A stretch of DNA of 64,000 nt from Pectinophora gossypiella (taxonomy: Eukaryota; Arthropoda; Insecta; Lepidoptera; Gelechiidae): assembly GCF_024362695.1 (NCBI RefSeq), contig NC_065419.1, forward strand, positions 6,014,678 through 6,078,677. The letters are read 5' to 3'. The number at the start of each line of letters is the position of its first letter. The first letter of the stretch is position 1. This document shows, one piece after another, positions 58,601 through 64,000 of this stretch. The position numbers and the translations under genes are program-made. The notes beneath the pieces are model-generated. The model made no database searches. It saw only the letters and a program-made list of their open reading frames with translations, and had not been told where the DNA came from.

Positions 58601-61600
58601 TAAAAACTGCCTATTTCAGGCGTCGCTACTATTAAGTGTTCTAAATTTTGTCAGTTCCCCACTCTATTTGAGTAAACAAACATATTGTTTTGGTTATATT
58701 TTTATGTTATATTTATTTCCTTAAAAATCGGAAGGAAGAAAACTTAGAAAAACTTATTTTCAATCAAAGCTGCCTTTTTCTAACTGGTTGCTTTTCTCCT
58801 TCGTAACTCAACTCAGACGGGATACACTCAACGTTGTTCCACATTTTATAGCAATTTATCACGAATTTTAGCTGGACATTATGGAGAACTGACAAAATTT
58901 AGGAACACTGAACAGTGTTGCCTTCTGCATTTGAGCTTCTAGTTTTTATCCTCATTCTGATGAATGATTCATCGGATTTCAAGTCAAGGCACAGTGTCGT
59001 TCAATATGTGAATGTACCTTACCTGTACATTCGCAGTGGGCGTCTAGGAAGGTGATGACGTCACCCTTCACGTGCTTAGCTCCTAGCAGACGCGCTCTGA
59101 TGAGACCAGACCTTTTCTCTGTCCGGAAGAGTTTCGTCGTCACAGGCAGGTCTTTAATGTAGTCTTCTAACTGCTGGCCGAGGTGGGCTGTTGAGAAGAA
59201 TATTTATAAAAATGTTTGTTGTATAAAGACGACAGAGACCCAGACCTACGGGGTATAACGTAGAACCCAGGGATACAGGTGAAAACCTCAACGGTTGCAG
59301 AGGCAGAGATGGGAGCCATCGATACGGCAATGCAGGACGGAAGGGGCAAGTCACAGGGACTGTAACTTGGAACATGACCGAGGGTAGCAGTAACTGTCAG
59401 TACTATTCAAAGGCGGAGGACAGGAGTCCTACTACGGCTTTGAAATGGACTTTGAAGAGGGAAACCACTGCCCTATTTCTCCCTAAAAAGTAGCATGAAG
59501 AATCTTACACTGACAAGAGCGTGGCTCTTTAATTAGCGATGAAAGAGGAAAGATCTGTGAACGAAAACATCATGAGGAATCCCGAGAAATGCGTTTTGGA
59601 GGTATGTGAACTAATCTGTATTGGAATGGTGTTTCCTTCGCGGGTTGGATGGTCAGATAGGCAGTCGCTTCTGAATAGAACCGGACCTGTCAAATCTTCA
59701 AGGTAGGTAAGCGGACCCCGTGGAAGACGGGATAACGCTAGGGGGATGATAAAGAGGAAACGGCGAAAAATTCTTACTCGGGCGGGATTGGAACAGGTTG
59801 TTTTGTACCAATCACTTGCTACAAAAACATAGAACGATAACTCTCAGCCCCGCACCAATGCGTATCGATCACCGACTTCACTCCCTCTGGGACTTTAAGT
59901 CTTAAATGGTAGTAAAGGGACTATGCACGAGGACTATGTCTCGCTCGCACTTACGCGTGTACCACATGGTAAGAACGATTATTTTAATTAGAAGCAATCA
60001 CACAGTTCGGCGATCGCCCAGGACTAGCCGTGAAATAAAAACATAAATCATCCCTTTATCGGATTGGTTCCAGTCACGCGAAATATAACGCACGACTTTA
60101 ATTGACATTTGCGGCGAGTTTTATTCTACACATATTACGATGGTATTTATAGTTTCGGATTAAATTAGCATGATTTTTGTTTATTACTTGGTGGATAGCG
60201 AGGAAAATTGCCGTGAAGAAACTTTGTTGTGATAAAACGAACGAGAAGAACGATGAGCATTAATCGTATTGAGAATTCACAAATTTATCACAAAGTAATA
60301 TTTGTATTGGATTCTTTTAGAACAAACTCGAACAGTATTTCCATACGAATTCCAAAGAAAATTTATGTTTTGACGTTTCGGAAAAAGCATCTCATTTGAG
60401 TTCACGGCTTATGCTATGTTGAAGAGTTCTGCAACCTTGATAGATGTAATTAAAGCACATAATAACGGATTCTTACCGGAAAAATGGGTATATAATAATA
60501 ATGGGTAACATTCCGATATCAAAAACATAAACAAGCGACAAAGAAAGAGGGTAGACAGATATGTCTGCCCGTAGAAAATTATGGATCTACCTACTCCACT
60601 CCAATCTCATCAGTCATCCCGTCATCATGGCACTTGCAACAGTGTCGAAATATCGGGAGTCTCATATACCCATTTAACGCGGTAAGAACCCGTTATTATG
60701 TGCTTTAATTATGATAATAACCGCGTAAACTTAAAACTTGATAGATGTGTTAATAAAAAATATTACCCGTATCCTAAACCCGAATCTAATTGAAGATAAT
60801 AATTATTCTTTGTTACACCTCAGAACAATTCGTCTAACAATAACTACAATAAGATTTCATAAACACACTGTTCCATTGATTGTGTGAGTAGCATCATAAT
60901 CGACCTCGACCCGAATTAGGCAATTTGAATAAGTATTTCCTTGGATTTATGGTGGTTTTCAATTAAAAAAAAAAGTATTTATTAGATTAAAATTTTACAA
61001 TATGTGTCTTGGCACCATTACCAACTTATTTCTAAGATTTTCTAAGGTGTTTTAATAATAAAAAATACATAATACTTTAATTGAAATCGACTTGTATACT
61101 TCCGTAATCACTTTCCGAATTTTAAATATCATCAAATTATGTTCCGACAAATCAAAATGTATCACGCATAGTAATAGTAGATAACTAAAAATATAAAATT
61201 ATTGACTTTATTATAATTATAGGAGCAGATACTAATAACAAATAGTCATTGATTACCCAGGTGATTATTATAATGGGTTGTTATTCCGCTTTTCCACTAA
61301 TGGAAAAATTCATTATTATCACGTTTTATTTCATCATTACAGTGTTTACTTTATAATATTTACTTTACACTAGTCAGAAAACACCTAACAATCTGACGTA
61401 GGTACAGTCGCGAACATTATCAGGTAGGTATATACTTTTAGTCCATTAACTTATTTGACATTAGTTGAATCTTGGTTGAATGTTTCAGGTAATAAAGTGA
61501 CAACTTTCGAGACTGTTCTGTACCGACTGATCATTTCAAAGCTAACGGTGCATTTCCCGCTTTATTTCTTTTACCAAATCGGTCAATCCGCACCGGGGGC

Positions 61601-61916
61601 TGAAGTTCCCGACGTTACATACAACTTATAACAGTTCGTACGTGTCGATGCTCCACCCACACCGATTCTGCCGCCATTGGATTCTGCTCAAAAGGACTGA
61701 CATGGAAATAAATGTTTTCTTTCTTTCTTAAAAGTCGACCCCGACTTACCCTTTTCGCTGGCGTCGTCGACGAGGATGATCTCTTTGAGCAGCGGTCGTG
61801 GGGACCTGTTGATGGTGCTCCAGATTGTTCTGATAAGCGTCGTCCAAGCCTCATTGTGGAACACGATCACCACACTCGTGGTGGGCAGCAGGTCCGGGTA
61901 CTTCTTCGTTTTACAC
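34487..61916 (-). CDS. Polypeptide N-acetylgalactosaminyltransferase, GALNT1/13 type (fly Pgant9-like), 5' end outside window
   Basis: Golgi type II membrane enzyme that transfers GalNAc from UDP-GalNAc to Ser/Thr, starting mucin-type O-glycans. Exons in transcript order: 61750-61916, 59023-59187, 57989-58142, 49813-49990, then either 46367-46547 or 41511-41691, then 40088-40227, 39537-39635, 35621-35755 and 34487-34651. All introns are GT-AG and every phase agrees, giving 460 residues plus stop. Visible: [27 protein letters not shown] metal-binding motif in [24 protein letters not shown], the Gal/GalNAc-T motif [18 protein letters not shown] with the third metal-ligand His, and a ricin-type lectin domain with CLD and Q-x-W/F motifs in three repeats. 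The N terminus, membrane anchor and stem lie beyond 64000. The subgroup is assigned from the linker and lectin sequence (LGEIRN, GNQVFAYTK). The exact fly orthologue (Pgant9 rather than Pgant5) is from memory. Confidence 0.95.
34775..35067 (+). mobile_element. Hairpin family, degraded long copy
   Basis: Shares ACAGATATGT, GAAAATT.TGGAT, CCTACTCCA and GCACTTG.AACAGTGT with the copy at 60448-60736, and ends in GCGGTAAGAACCCGG. The left arm is eroded (ACCGGGTTTTTTCCGCG). Confidence 0.6.
35100..35420. mobile_element. Possible inverted-repeat element
   Basis: AATTTTATTTAAAGTTATAT then CCGTCATTTTCATATCCG at 35095-35135 is mirrored by GGATAAGAAAATGACAGATA then TAACTTAAAATAAAATTAG at 35382-35422. 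GAAAAGGAAAGGGACGG pairs with CCGTCCCTTTCCTTTTC. About 330 bp, internal part non-coding. Confidence 0.55.
35621..35755 (-). CDS. GalNAc-T exon: lectin beta repeat
   Basis: Forty-five codons: [18 protein letters not shown], then [19 protein letters not shown] and QEW mark the beta repeat of the lectin domain. Acceptor ctgttacag, donor GTAATT, phase 0 at both ends. Confidence 0.94.
35863..35985 (-). repeat. tRNA-like sequence inside an inverted repeat
   Basis: The minus strand 35947-35871 (77 nt) folds like a tRNA. The acceptor stem TCTGACT pairs 6 of 7 with AATCAGA. The anticodon stem TTGTC/GACAA has a 7-base loop CCGGCTT, and the T arm is GCGGGTTCAAGTCCCGT. Loop position 33 is C instead of U, so it is unlikely to be a working tRNA. 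Outer sequences AGTCTGATTCGGACGGGACT and AGTCCCGTCCGAGTCAAACT are inverted copies. Probably a SINE head or tRNA pseudogene. Confidence 0.45.
36795..36840 (+). repeat. SINE family C tail fragment
   Basis: CCAGACCTGTTAAATCTTC then AGGTTAGGTAAGCGG matches the family C tail. Confidence 0.5.
37046..38339 (-). mobile_element. mariner-type transposon
   Basis: 1294 bp. The 29-bp terminal inverted repeats (CGAGGGGAGGTCAAAAAGTT then CGCGGAATG) are identical at 37046-37074 and 38311-38339. Each end abuts a TA (37044-37045 and 38340-38341), the mariner target duplication. Contains one damaged transposase in reverse orientation relative to the window. Lies in a GalNAc-T intron in the same orientation as that gene. 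Confidence 0.92.
37106..38160 (-). pseudogene. mariner transposase (DD34D), two inactivating lesions
   Basis: Reads from ATG at 38160 ([13 protein letters not shown]) through helix-turn-helix regions ([28 protein letters not shown]) to the catalytic residues: Asp in [14 protein letters not shown], Asp in [10 protein letters not shown], and Asp in [13 protein letters not shown]. There are 34 residues between the last two, the mariner DD34D signature. An in-frame TAA at 38035-38037 interrupts codon 42. A one-base loss in an A run (37186-37192) shifts the frame near the end, so the open frame stops at 37174 instead of at the normal end near 37106. About 351 codons otherwise, the usual length. 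Confidence 0.92.
38511..38771. mobile_element. MITE with TA target duplication
   Basis: 261 bp. Ends TATCGTCCCTTAGCTTACAA (then CACCGCT) and the exact complement at 38742-38771, TA on each side (38509-38510, 38772-38773). AT-rich inside, no frame. The TA duplication suggests a Tc1/mariner relative, but the ends differ from the neighbouring mariner. Confidence 0.75.
39269..39355. repeat. Near-perfect hairpin, about 35-bp arms
   Basis: TTAGCCAATCATAGGAAAGG then AATTCGACAGAATTC at 39269-39303 is complementary to 39320-39355 with one or two changes; the loop is 16 bp. Could be a collapsed MITE. Confidence 0.7.
39537..39635 (-). CDS. GalNAc-T exon: lectin alpha repeat
   Basis: Thirty-three codons: [15 protein letters not shown] through [14 protein letters not shown]. 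This is the alpha repeat of the ricin-type lectin domain with the CLD motif. Its QxW-type motif is completed as QVF across the splice junction. Acceptor gtttcag, donor GTAATA. Confidence 0.93.
39636..40087 (-). other. GalNAc-T intron filled by a SINE
   Basis: More than half is a diverged SINE family A copy (39768-40027); the remainder is unremarkable. Confidence 0.7.
39768..40027 (-). mobile_element. SINE family A copy, old
   Basis: TCTTCTTTCGTGTGGGTTGT end, core remnants (ACCAATGGGATAACGTGC) and head (ACCTCCGGATCGC). Many changes and a lost B box. Confidence 0.7.
40088..40227 (-). CDS. GalNAc-T exon: catalytic to lectin linker
   Basis: 140 nt. Encodes (G)[18 protein letters not shown], then [17 protein letters not shown] and YYYLGE. 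The linker between the GT-A domain and the lectin domain, with the conserved [11 protein letters not shown] stretch. Acceptor gggttcag, chosen because it gives the required two-base start. Donor GTGAGT. Confidence 0.93.
40228..41510 (-). other. GalNAc-T intron between alternative exon B and the linker exon
   Basis: AT-rich. Open frames here are short and resemble no family. No repeat recognised. Confidence 0.6.
41511..41691 (-). CDS. GalNAc-T alternative exon B (distal, more basic form)
   Basis: 181 nt, same boundaries and phases as the exon at 46367-46547. Starts [20 protein letters not shown], loop [13 protein letters not shown], ends [14 protein letters not shown]. Acceptor ggggcatcag with a good branch-like tgacTAACg 12-20 nt upstream, but few pyrimidines. 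Donor GTCTGA is weak. Charge by Lys/Arg minus Asp/Glu is about +1, three units more positive than its partner. Either exon joins the upstream R and the downstream GALQVP in frame; both together would not. Confidence 0.9.
42640..43110 (+). mobile_element. Dispersed repeat family D, longest copy
   Basis: Marked by AGACCCAGACCTACGGGGTA, GGTTGCAGAGGCGGAGATGG, GGCAGCAGTAACTGTCAGTA, GAAACCACTGCCCTATTTTC and GAGCGTGGCTCTTAAATTAG. Repeated at 59229-59550 and 62667-62882, same orientation. No protein recognised; probably the 3' part of a retroelement. Confidence 0.6.
43167..43193. repeat. TTTA microsatellite
   Basis: About seven TTTA units, just after the family D copy and possibly its tail. Confidence 0.8.
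43549..43650 (-). mobile_element. Hairpin family, degraded short copy
   Basis: TTTACGCGGTTTTATCATAA, ATTAAAACAC, then a perfect palindrome GATATGATATGATATCATATC in the middle and GGAATTATGTGTTAATTATG. Same layout as 21554-21648, eroded. Confidence 0.55.
43684..43862 (-). repeat. LINE 3'-end repeat, copy 1
   Basis: Simple tail TTCAAATTCAAATTC, then AAAAATATCTTTATTCAGTA, TTACACTTTGAATCGTC, GCAGCTTCTCACAACCTGTA and AGAAGCTGCAAGAAAAACCT. The same block occurs at 44562-44738. Confidence 0.6.
44562..44738 (-). repeat. LINE 3'-end repeat, copy 2
   Basis: Same order of words as 43684-43862 (TCAAACTCAAGC tail, ATATCTTTATTCTGTTGG, GCAGCTTCTCACAACATG) with more changes and a small insertion. Confidence 0.6.
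44797..45003 (+). mobile_element. SINE family A, headless copy
   Basis: Starts inside the body (GGCTGATCACCTGATTGTCC), runs through the core to the tail CACACGATGGAAGAAG; the tRNA-like head is missing. Confidence 0.8.
46367..46547 (-). CDS. GalNAc-T alternative exon A (proximal, acidic form)
   Basis: 181 nt, 60 codons plus one carried base. Starts [20 protein letters not shown], has the loop [11 protein letters not shown], and ends [14 protein letters not shown]. Donor GTTCGA. The acceptor gggcgaag has almost no pyrimidine tract. Counting Lys/Arg against Asp/Glu gives about -2. It carries the third metal-ligand His (CSHVGH) and the mobile loop that covers the active site. Identical in length and phase to the exon at 41511-41691, with 41 of 60 residues identical. 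GC-rich, open throughout with intact sites, so not a decayed copy. Confidence 0.9.
46594..46668 (-). mobile_element. 75-bp LINE 3' fragment beside alternative exon A
   Basis: TCATCATCAGCCGTACGACG through CCTCCCCCAAGGATCTCC to GATCGGTCCTGCGCG matches 50096-50301. A perfect 13-bp duplication AATAATACTACGT at 46581-46593 and 46669-46681. In the sense orientation of the GalNAc-T gene, 33 bp upstream of the exon's 3' splice site. Confidence 0.85.
46741..46753. repeat. Run of 13 C
   Basis: Homopolymer; length may be an assembly or sequencing uncertainty. Confidence 0.9.
47883..47975. repeat. Dispersed repeat, copy 2 (reversed)
   Basis: TATTATTGCGTATGGCAGAC, CCAGCTTAAGCTCCCCTAAC and CTGCTGCATCCGTC are the complement of 26977-27100. 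Confidence 0.5.
48662..48930 (-). mobile_element. SINE family B, second copy
   Basis: Reverse-oriented copy of the element at 6756-7056, with the same 5S-like words (GTTAAGCGAC, GGATGGGTGACC), the shared core, and the ACTGCTGGGG tail. A run of T lies between head and core. Inside the GalNAc-T intron between 46547 and 49813. Confidence 0.75.
49009..49042. repeat. TTTC microsatellite
   Basis: TTTCTTTCTTTCTTTTCTG and further TTTC units; simple repeat. Confidence 0.8.
49556..49640. repeat. Dispersed repeat fragment (copy 2)
   Basis: Second copy of the repeat at 1583-1680, better preserved (CGTAATCCCTAATGGGGTGG, then CAGCCACTGATG). Lies in the GalNAc-T intron just downstream of the exon at 49813-49990. 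Confidence 0.5.
49813..49990 (-). CDS. GalNAc-T exon: Gal/GalNAc-T motif
   Basis: 178 nt. Encodes [33 protein letters not shown] and [15 protein letters not shown]. Ends in phase 0 after Arg (CGG), donor GTAACG. It must be joined to an exon that begins Val-Trp, and two such exons exist downstream. An old LINE fragment (50096-50301) lies about 100 bp upstream of its acceptor. Confidence 0.95.
50096..50301 (-). mobile_element. 206-bp LINE 3' fragment with ORF2 C terminus
   Basis: The minus strand encodes [31 protein letters not shown] and QQWASYG stop, the end of a non-LTR reverse-transcriptase ORF familiar from Lepidoptera, then a GATGATGATG tail. Perfect 11-bp duplication CTGTACCATCT at 50085-50095 and 50302-50312. 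Confidence 0.85.
50449..50518. repeat. Solo arm of the TACAGGGTG inverted-repeat family
   Basis: GAATGATTCGG, TTAATATCAATTGGAATTTT and CCGTCGCAAAATTC match the arms at 53398 and 57424-57652. A weaker relic is at 47281-47320. Confidence 0.5.
51255..51370. repeat. Dispersed repeat (ACATAGCATCACG type)
   Basis: ATAGCATCACGTCTGTATCC, GCCAGCTATGTTTTTGTC and GTGACCTCCTTTT. Related fragments at 11180-11240, 13590-13660 and 63785-63890. Confidence 0.5.
51461..51618. mobile_element. GC-ended MITE, intact
   Basis: 158 bp. Ends GCCGGGTCTGCATG then CAACCGCGCCGCGCGCG, mirrored at 51587-51618 with one mismatch. Interior ACGGCTATTGGTCGA shared with the elements at 9186, 39435 and 56340. Confidence 0.75.
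53398..53488. repeat. Solo arm of the TACAGGGTG inverted-repeat family
   Basis: GCGACGGAAAATTTCACTTG, CTCAGAATCATGGCCTGAAT, AACACCCTGTAT match the right arm of 57424-57652. Confidence 0.55.
54160..54225. repeat. RTE-like LINE remnant tail
   Basis: GAATTCCATAGTCTCTGCTT then ACCCCAGTGAGCAATAGG matches the end of the LINE remnant at 7150-7230 and, reversed, 63405-63440. Confidence 0.5.
54937..55163 (-). mobile_element. SINE family A copy with internal deletion
   Basis: Head (CTCCGTCGAGTGGTTCAGCG on the minus strand), B box GGTTCGGATCCC and tail are present; much of the core is deleted. Near-perfect 10-bp duplication ATAGGTAGAT / ATAGGTACAT at 54926-54935 and 55164-55173. Confidence 0.8.
55970..56215 (+). 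mobile_element. SINE core joined to an RTE-type LINE tail
   Basis: The family A/B core (GTGCTTCGGAGGGCACGTTA, then AGCCGTTGGTCCC) runs into AACCCGCATTGGAGCAGCGT and GGCCTGTGCCCAGCAGTAGG, then ACGTATATAGGCTGTT, an RTE 3' end known from Lepidoptera. A third tail type on the same core. Confidence 0.7.
57424..57652. mobile_element. Inverted-repeat element, TACAGGGTG ends
   Basis: 229 bp. TACAGGGTGTTAGTGACATG then GTAACGAA is mirrored by TTCGTTACGATGTCACTAAC then AGCCTGTA, and GGATGATTCAAACC by GGTCTGAATCATCC. Solo arms of the family lie at 50449 and 53398. Confidence 0.7.
57989..58142 (-). CDS. GalNAc-T exon: catalytic core
   Basis: 154 nt. Encodes [32 protein letters not shown] and [12 protein letters not shown], all GALNT signature stretches. 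Acceptor tttattgcag, donor GTGAGT. The last two bases (TG) join G of the next exon to make Trp. Confidence 0.95.
58143..59022 (-). other. GalNAc-T intron
   Basis: AT-rich, no recognised element. Confidence 0.7.
59023..59187 (-). CDS. GalNAc-T exon: DXH motif
   Basis: 165 nt. Encodes [30 protein letters not shown] and [14 protein letters not shown]. Asp-Ala-His is the metal-binding DXH motif that coordinates Mn and UDP-GalNAc. Acceptor ctcaacag, donor GTAAGG. One base (G) is carried into the next exon. Confidence 0.95.
59229..59550 (+). mobile_element. Dispersed repeat family D, copy 2
   Basis: Same order of words as 42640-43110 (ACCCAGACCTACGGGGTATA, GGTTGCAGAGGCAGAGATGG, AGCAGTAACTGTCAGTACTA, GAGCGTGGCTCTTTAATTAG). 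Confidence 0.6.
59572..59753 (+). mobile_element. SINE family C tail, headless
   Basis: GAGAAATGCGTTTTGGAGGT, GGCAGTCGCTTCTG, CCGGACCTGTCAAATCTTCA and GACGGGATAACGCTAGG match the 26237-26531 body. Confidence 0.65.
60448..60736 (+). mobile_element. Hairpin element, long form, 12-bp target duplication
   Basis: 289 bp. Starts AATTAAAGCACATAATAACG, with the complement GTTATTATGTGCTTTAATT near the right end. Then a one-sided tail ATGATAATAACCGCGTAAAC then TTAAAA. Flanked by CTTGATAGATGT at 60436-60447 and 60737-60748 (12 bp, perfect). A-rich end plus long duplication suggest retroposition. Same family as 21554-21648. Confidence 0.75.
61750..61916 (-). CDS. GalNAc-T exon: start of catalytic domain
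   Basis: 167 nt (one base completing a codon, 55 codons, one base carried). Encodes [21 protein letters not shown] through INRSPRPLL to LVDDASEKG. This is the first beta-strand and nucleotide-binding part of the GT-A fold. Acceptor tttcccgtag, donor GTAAGT. The next exon upstream in the gene is not in the window. Confidence 0.93.
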
Positions 61917-62158
61917 CTACGGGAAATGACTTGTTAGCAGAGAATGTTTGTATTTTTATAACGGCTGGACTTGAAAGAAGAAGGTTATCATTTTGACTTA
62001 GTATCTTATGCCACATAACACATAAACAACATCTTAACATTTATGAAACAAATAAAAGAGAAGGTGTAGGTCGTGTCGTATCGGGAGGTGAAGGTTTTGG
62101 CGGGAAGAAGAAGAGAGGAATGGCGGTTACTCCACCGACAAGAGCGCAGCTCTTAAAT

Positions 62159-62180
62159 AGAGAGAGAGAGAGAGAGAGAG
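62159..62180. repeat. GA microsatellite
   Basis: AG repeated about 11 times after a family D-like end (CGACAAGAGCGCAGCTCTTA). Confidence 0.9.
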
Positions 62181-62666
62181 ATCTTATGCCAACTGCGCTG
62201 CGCTCTAACATGGGGCGGATGATACCTGGGTATTTCTTCGAACAACGGAAGTTAATAACATTACCGTTAACGAAAAAATATCTTACAATCTTTTGTCTTT
62301 TTTGTAAATATCCATTTAGAACTATGTCTGTCGGCAACTTACGTAAGTTGTAACTGAATATTTACAAAAAGACTAAAGATTCTTGGATATTTTTGCGTTA
62401 ACGGTAATGAGTTTGACCAGGGGTGTTCGAAAATCAACCAACCTGTCAATACTACACTTTCTTGGTATGTCTCTCTATATTTCTGTCCTGCTCTGTCATA
62501 CGCAATATGCTAGAGAAACACAGTAAAGAGAGACTGTTGGTAACAGTATGGGGGTAAGGCTTGGAACTTTTATTTCAAGAATAGGCGTCGTGCTCTGTTT
62601 TACACCTTTCTGTCTAATTATTAGTAAGTAAACCTATTATTGCAAGATGTACTTACGTACCTCTAA

Positions 62667-62882
62667 CCTGGAACGTGACAGAGGGCAGCAGTAACTGTCA
62701 GTACTATTCAGAGGCGGACGATAGGGGTACGGCTTTGAAATAGACTACTCTGGGTGCCTTCCCACTCACTACAGACAGAGTACTGCGAGGAGGAAGGCAA
62801 GAGGGAAACCACTGCCCTATTTTTCCCTAAAAAGTAGCGTAGAGAATGCTACACCGACAAGAGCGTGTCTCTTAAATTAGTG
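62667..62882 (+). mobile_element. Dispersed repeat family D, copy 3 (5'-truncated)
   Basis: Begins at CTAACCTGGAACGTGACAGA and keeps AGCAGTAACTGTCAGTACTA, GAAACCACTGCCCTATTTTT, and GAGCGTGTCTCTTAAATTAG. Confidence 0.6.
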
Positions 62883-63404
62883 AAGTGTACTTACATACAT
62901 TGATGGTTGTATTCGACATCATTTTATTTAGGTATAGCTAGGTAAGCATTCTGAATTTGAATAAATTTCCCCATCTCACACAACAAGTAAAGACGTTTCA
63001 AGCTATGTGTCGTGTCCACAGACGCATGCTTTTAAAAGATAAAAAAATATATTTAACATATCCCAATTGGGGTAGTCAGAGGTACATCCGTCGCAAGATG
63101 AACTAAGTACCCACACCTCACCGAGCTTTCTGTTAGACCAACGTGATAGGTGTAGAGCCGTATCGCCGTCTACAACGTGTGTGTATATGTTGTGATTATA
63201 TCCACAATAAACTCGACAAATGCATAACAGATGCAAAATAATTATACTTTTACTATCACAAACTGGCTCAGCAACAGACGATAAGCACCAAATTAATAAT
63301 CATTTTCTTCATGGGTAAAACTTCAATTAAAGCACGGTAAAAACAATAGCCTCTAATAATTGCTTATTAAAGCAACATACATACATACAAAAATTCACGT
63401 CTTT

Positions 63405-63580
63405 TCCCCACCGAGGTGAGCAGAGACAACGGAATTCCATTTGCTTCGATCCTAACACACTTTGCTTCCTCCACGTTCATCAATCGTTTCATACACGCAC
63501 GCCGGTTCAGAGTAGATCGTACTAAACCTTTTCTAAGGACGTGTCCAATTCTCGGTCTTCCGCTGCCAGCCCTACTAACA
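63405..63580 (-). pseudogene. RTE-like LINE ORF2 C-terminal remnant
   Basis: The minus strand reads AGSGRPRIGHVLRKGLVRS, then [17 protein letters not shown] and IEANGIPLSLL, related to the split copy at 6713-7230. No upstream reverse-transcriptase domain. Confidence 0.6.
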
Positions 63581-63784
63581 ATCTTCGCTTTATATACTGT
63601 GTTCATAATCCTATTATCCTTCACATTAAAGCAAACTTCGTACAAACCACGTACAAACGAAAATAAACGCTATGCGTTACAAGGTGCACTCATACACACG
63701 TGTACACTTTCATAAATAAGTACGTATAATTTGTGATGCACAACGTATTTCAAAAATAATCAATTTTCTTCTAACACATAACAT

Positions 63785-63890
63785 AACATAGCATCACGCC
63801 TGTGTCCCCTAAGGGGTGTATAGTAAACCCACTTCTCGCCAGCTATGTTTAAGTCCCATGTAAAAGGAGTGGGGCCTATTATTGTCTTAT
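63785..63890. repeat. Dispersed repeat (ACATAGCATCACG type)
   Basis: ACATAGCATCACGCCTGTGT, CCCCTAAGGGG and CTCGCCAGCTATGTTTAAGT parallel 51255-51370. Confidence 0.5.
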
Positions 63891-64000
63891 CACTTTCCAA
63901 GTTATAAACGTCCGTCCTTCGAAGAGTCGAGGTCTATGCCCAGCAGTGGGATCTTTAAACGCTGATTATATTGACACAACAGGGTTGTTAACAACCCACA

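Larger units (their letters stand above)
59188..61749 (-). other. GalNAc-T intron, 2.6 kb
   Basis: Family D repeat (59229), SINE C tail (59572), a shared block (60335), a hairpin element (60448). 60760-61740 is AT-rich without features. Confidence 0.7.
61917..64000 (-). other. GalNAc-T intron running off the window
   Basis: No upstream exon found. A GA run (62159-62180), family D copy (62667-62882), LINE remnant (63405-63580) and dispersed repeat (63785-63890). Confidence 0.7.

Noticed and set aside
61917..64000. Missing 5' exons of the GalNAc-T gene
   Set aside because: No frame ending in the required phase with catalytic-domain or stem sequence; the 5' part must lie beyond the window.

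Overview
The window is insect nuclear DNA, most likely from a moth or butterfly. The evidence is two animal multi-exon genes with GT-AG introns, AT-rich introns full of short interspersed elements and inverted-repeat elements, and tRNA-headed SINE and LINE-tail families that I recognise from memory as lepidopteran. No repeat library could be searched, so the order-level call is an inference.

Left half, plus strand (324-28006): a complete ten-exon gene for TAK1 (MAP3K7), the kinase that relays TGF-beta and innate immune (IMD-type) signals to JNK and NF-kB. All ten exons join in frame to 677 residues: kinase domain, long Ser/Pro-rich linker, and a C-terminal coiled coil of the kind that binds TAB2/3. 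Intron 7 is 18.2 kb and separates the kinase and linker exons from the coiled-coil exons. It holds a GC-rich island at 22783-23520, with a candidate internal first exon that is phase-compatible with exon 8.

Right half, minus strand (34487-61916, running off the right edge): the 3' nine coding positions of a polypeptide GalNAc-transferase (GALNT1/13 type, fly Pgant9-like). It is a Golgi enzyme that starts mucin-type O-glycosylation, with a GT-A catalytic domain followed by a three-repeat ricin-type lectin domain. One coding position is present twice. Exons of exactly 181 nt at 46367-46547 and 41511-41691 have identical phases and 41 of 60 identical residues. Both encode the segment with the third metal-ligand histidine and the mobile catalytic loop, and using both or neither would break the frame. 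This is a mutually exclusive exon pair inside the active site and the most interesting feature of the window.

The genes are convergent (tail to tail). The roughly 5 kb between them carries two large fold-back elements (29167-29583 and 30114-32123). Elsewhere there are about eight copies of one tRNA-type SINE, two copies of a SINE whose head combines tRNA-like and 5S-rRNA-like promoter sequence, a mariner transposon with a lightly damaged transposase (37046-38339), very short LINE 3' fragments with perfect target-site duplications, several MITE-like inverted repeats, and a small hairpin family with 12-bp duplications. Two insertions are nested in older elements, and three lie very close to exon boundaries.
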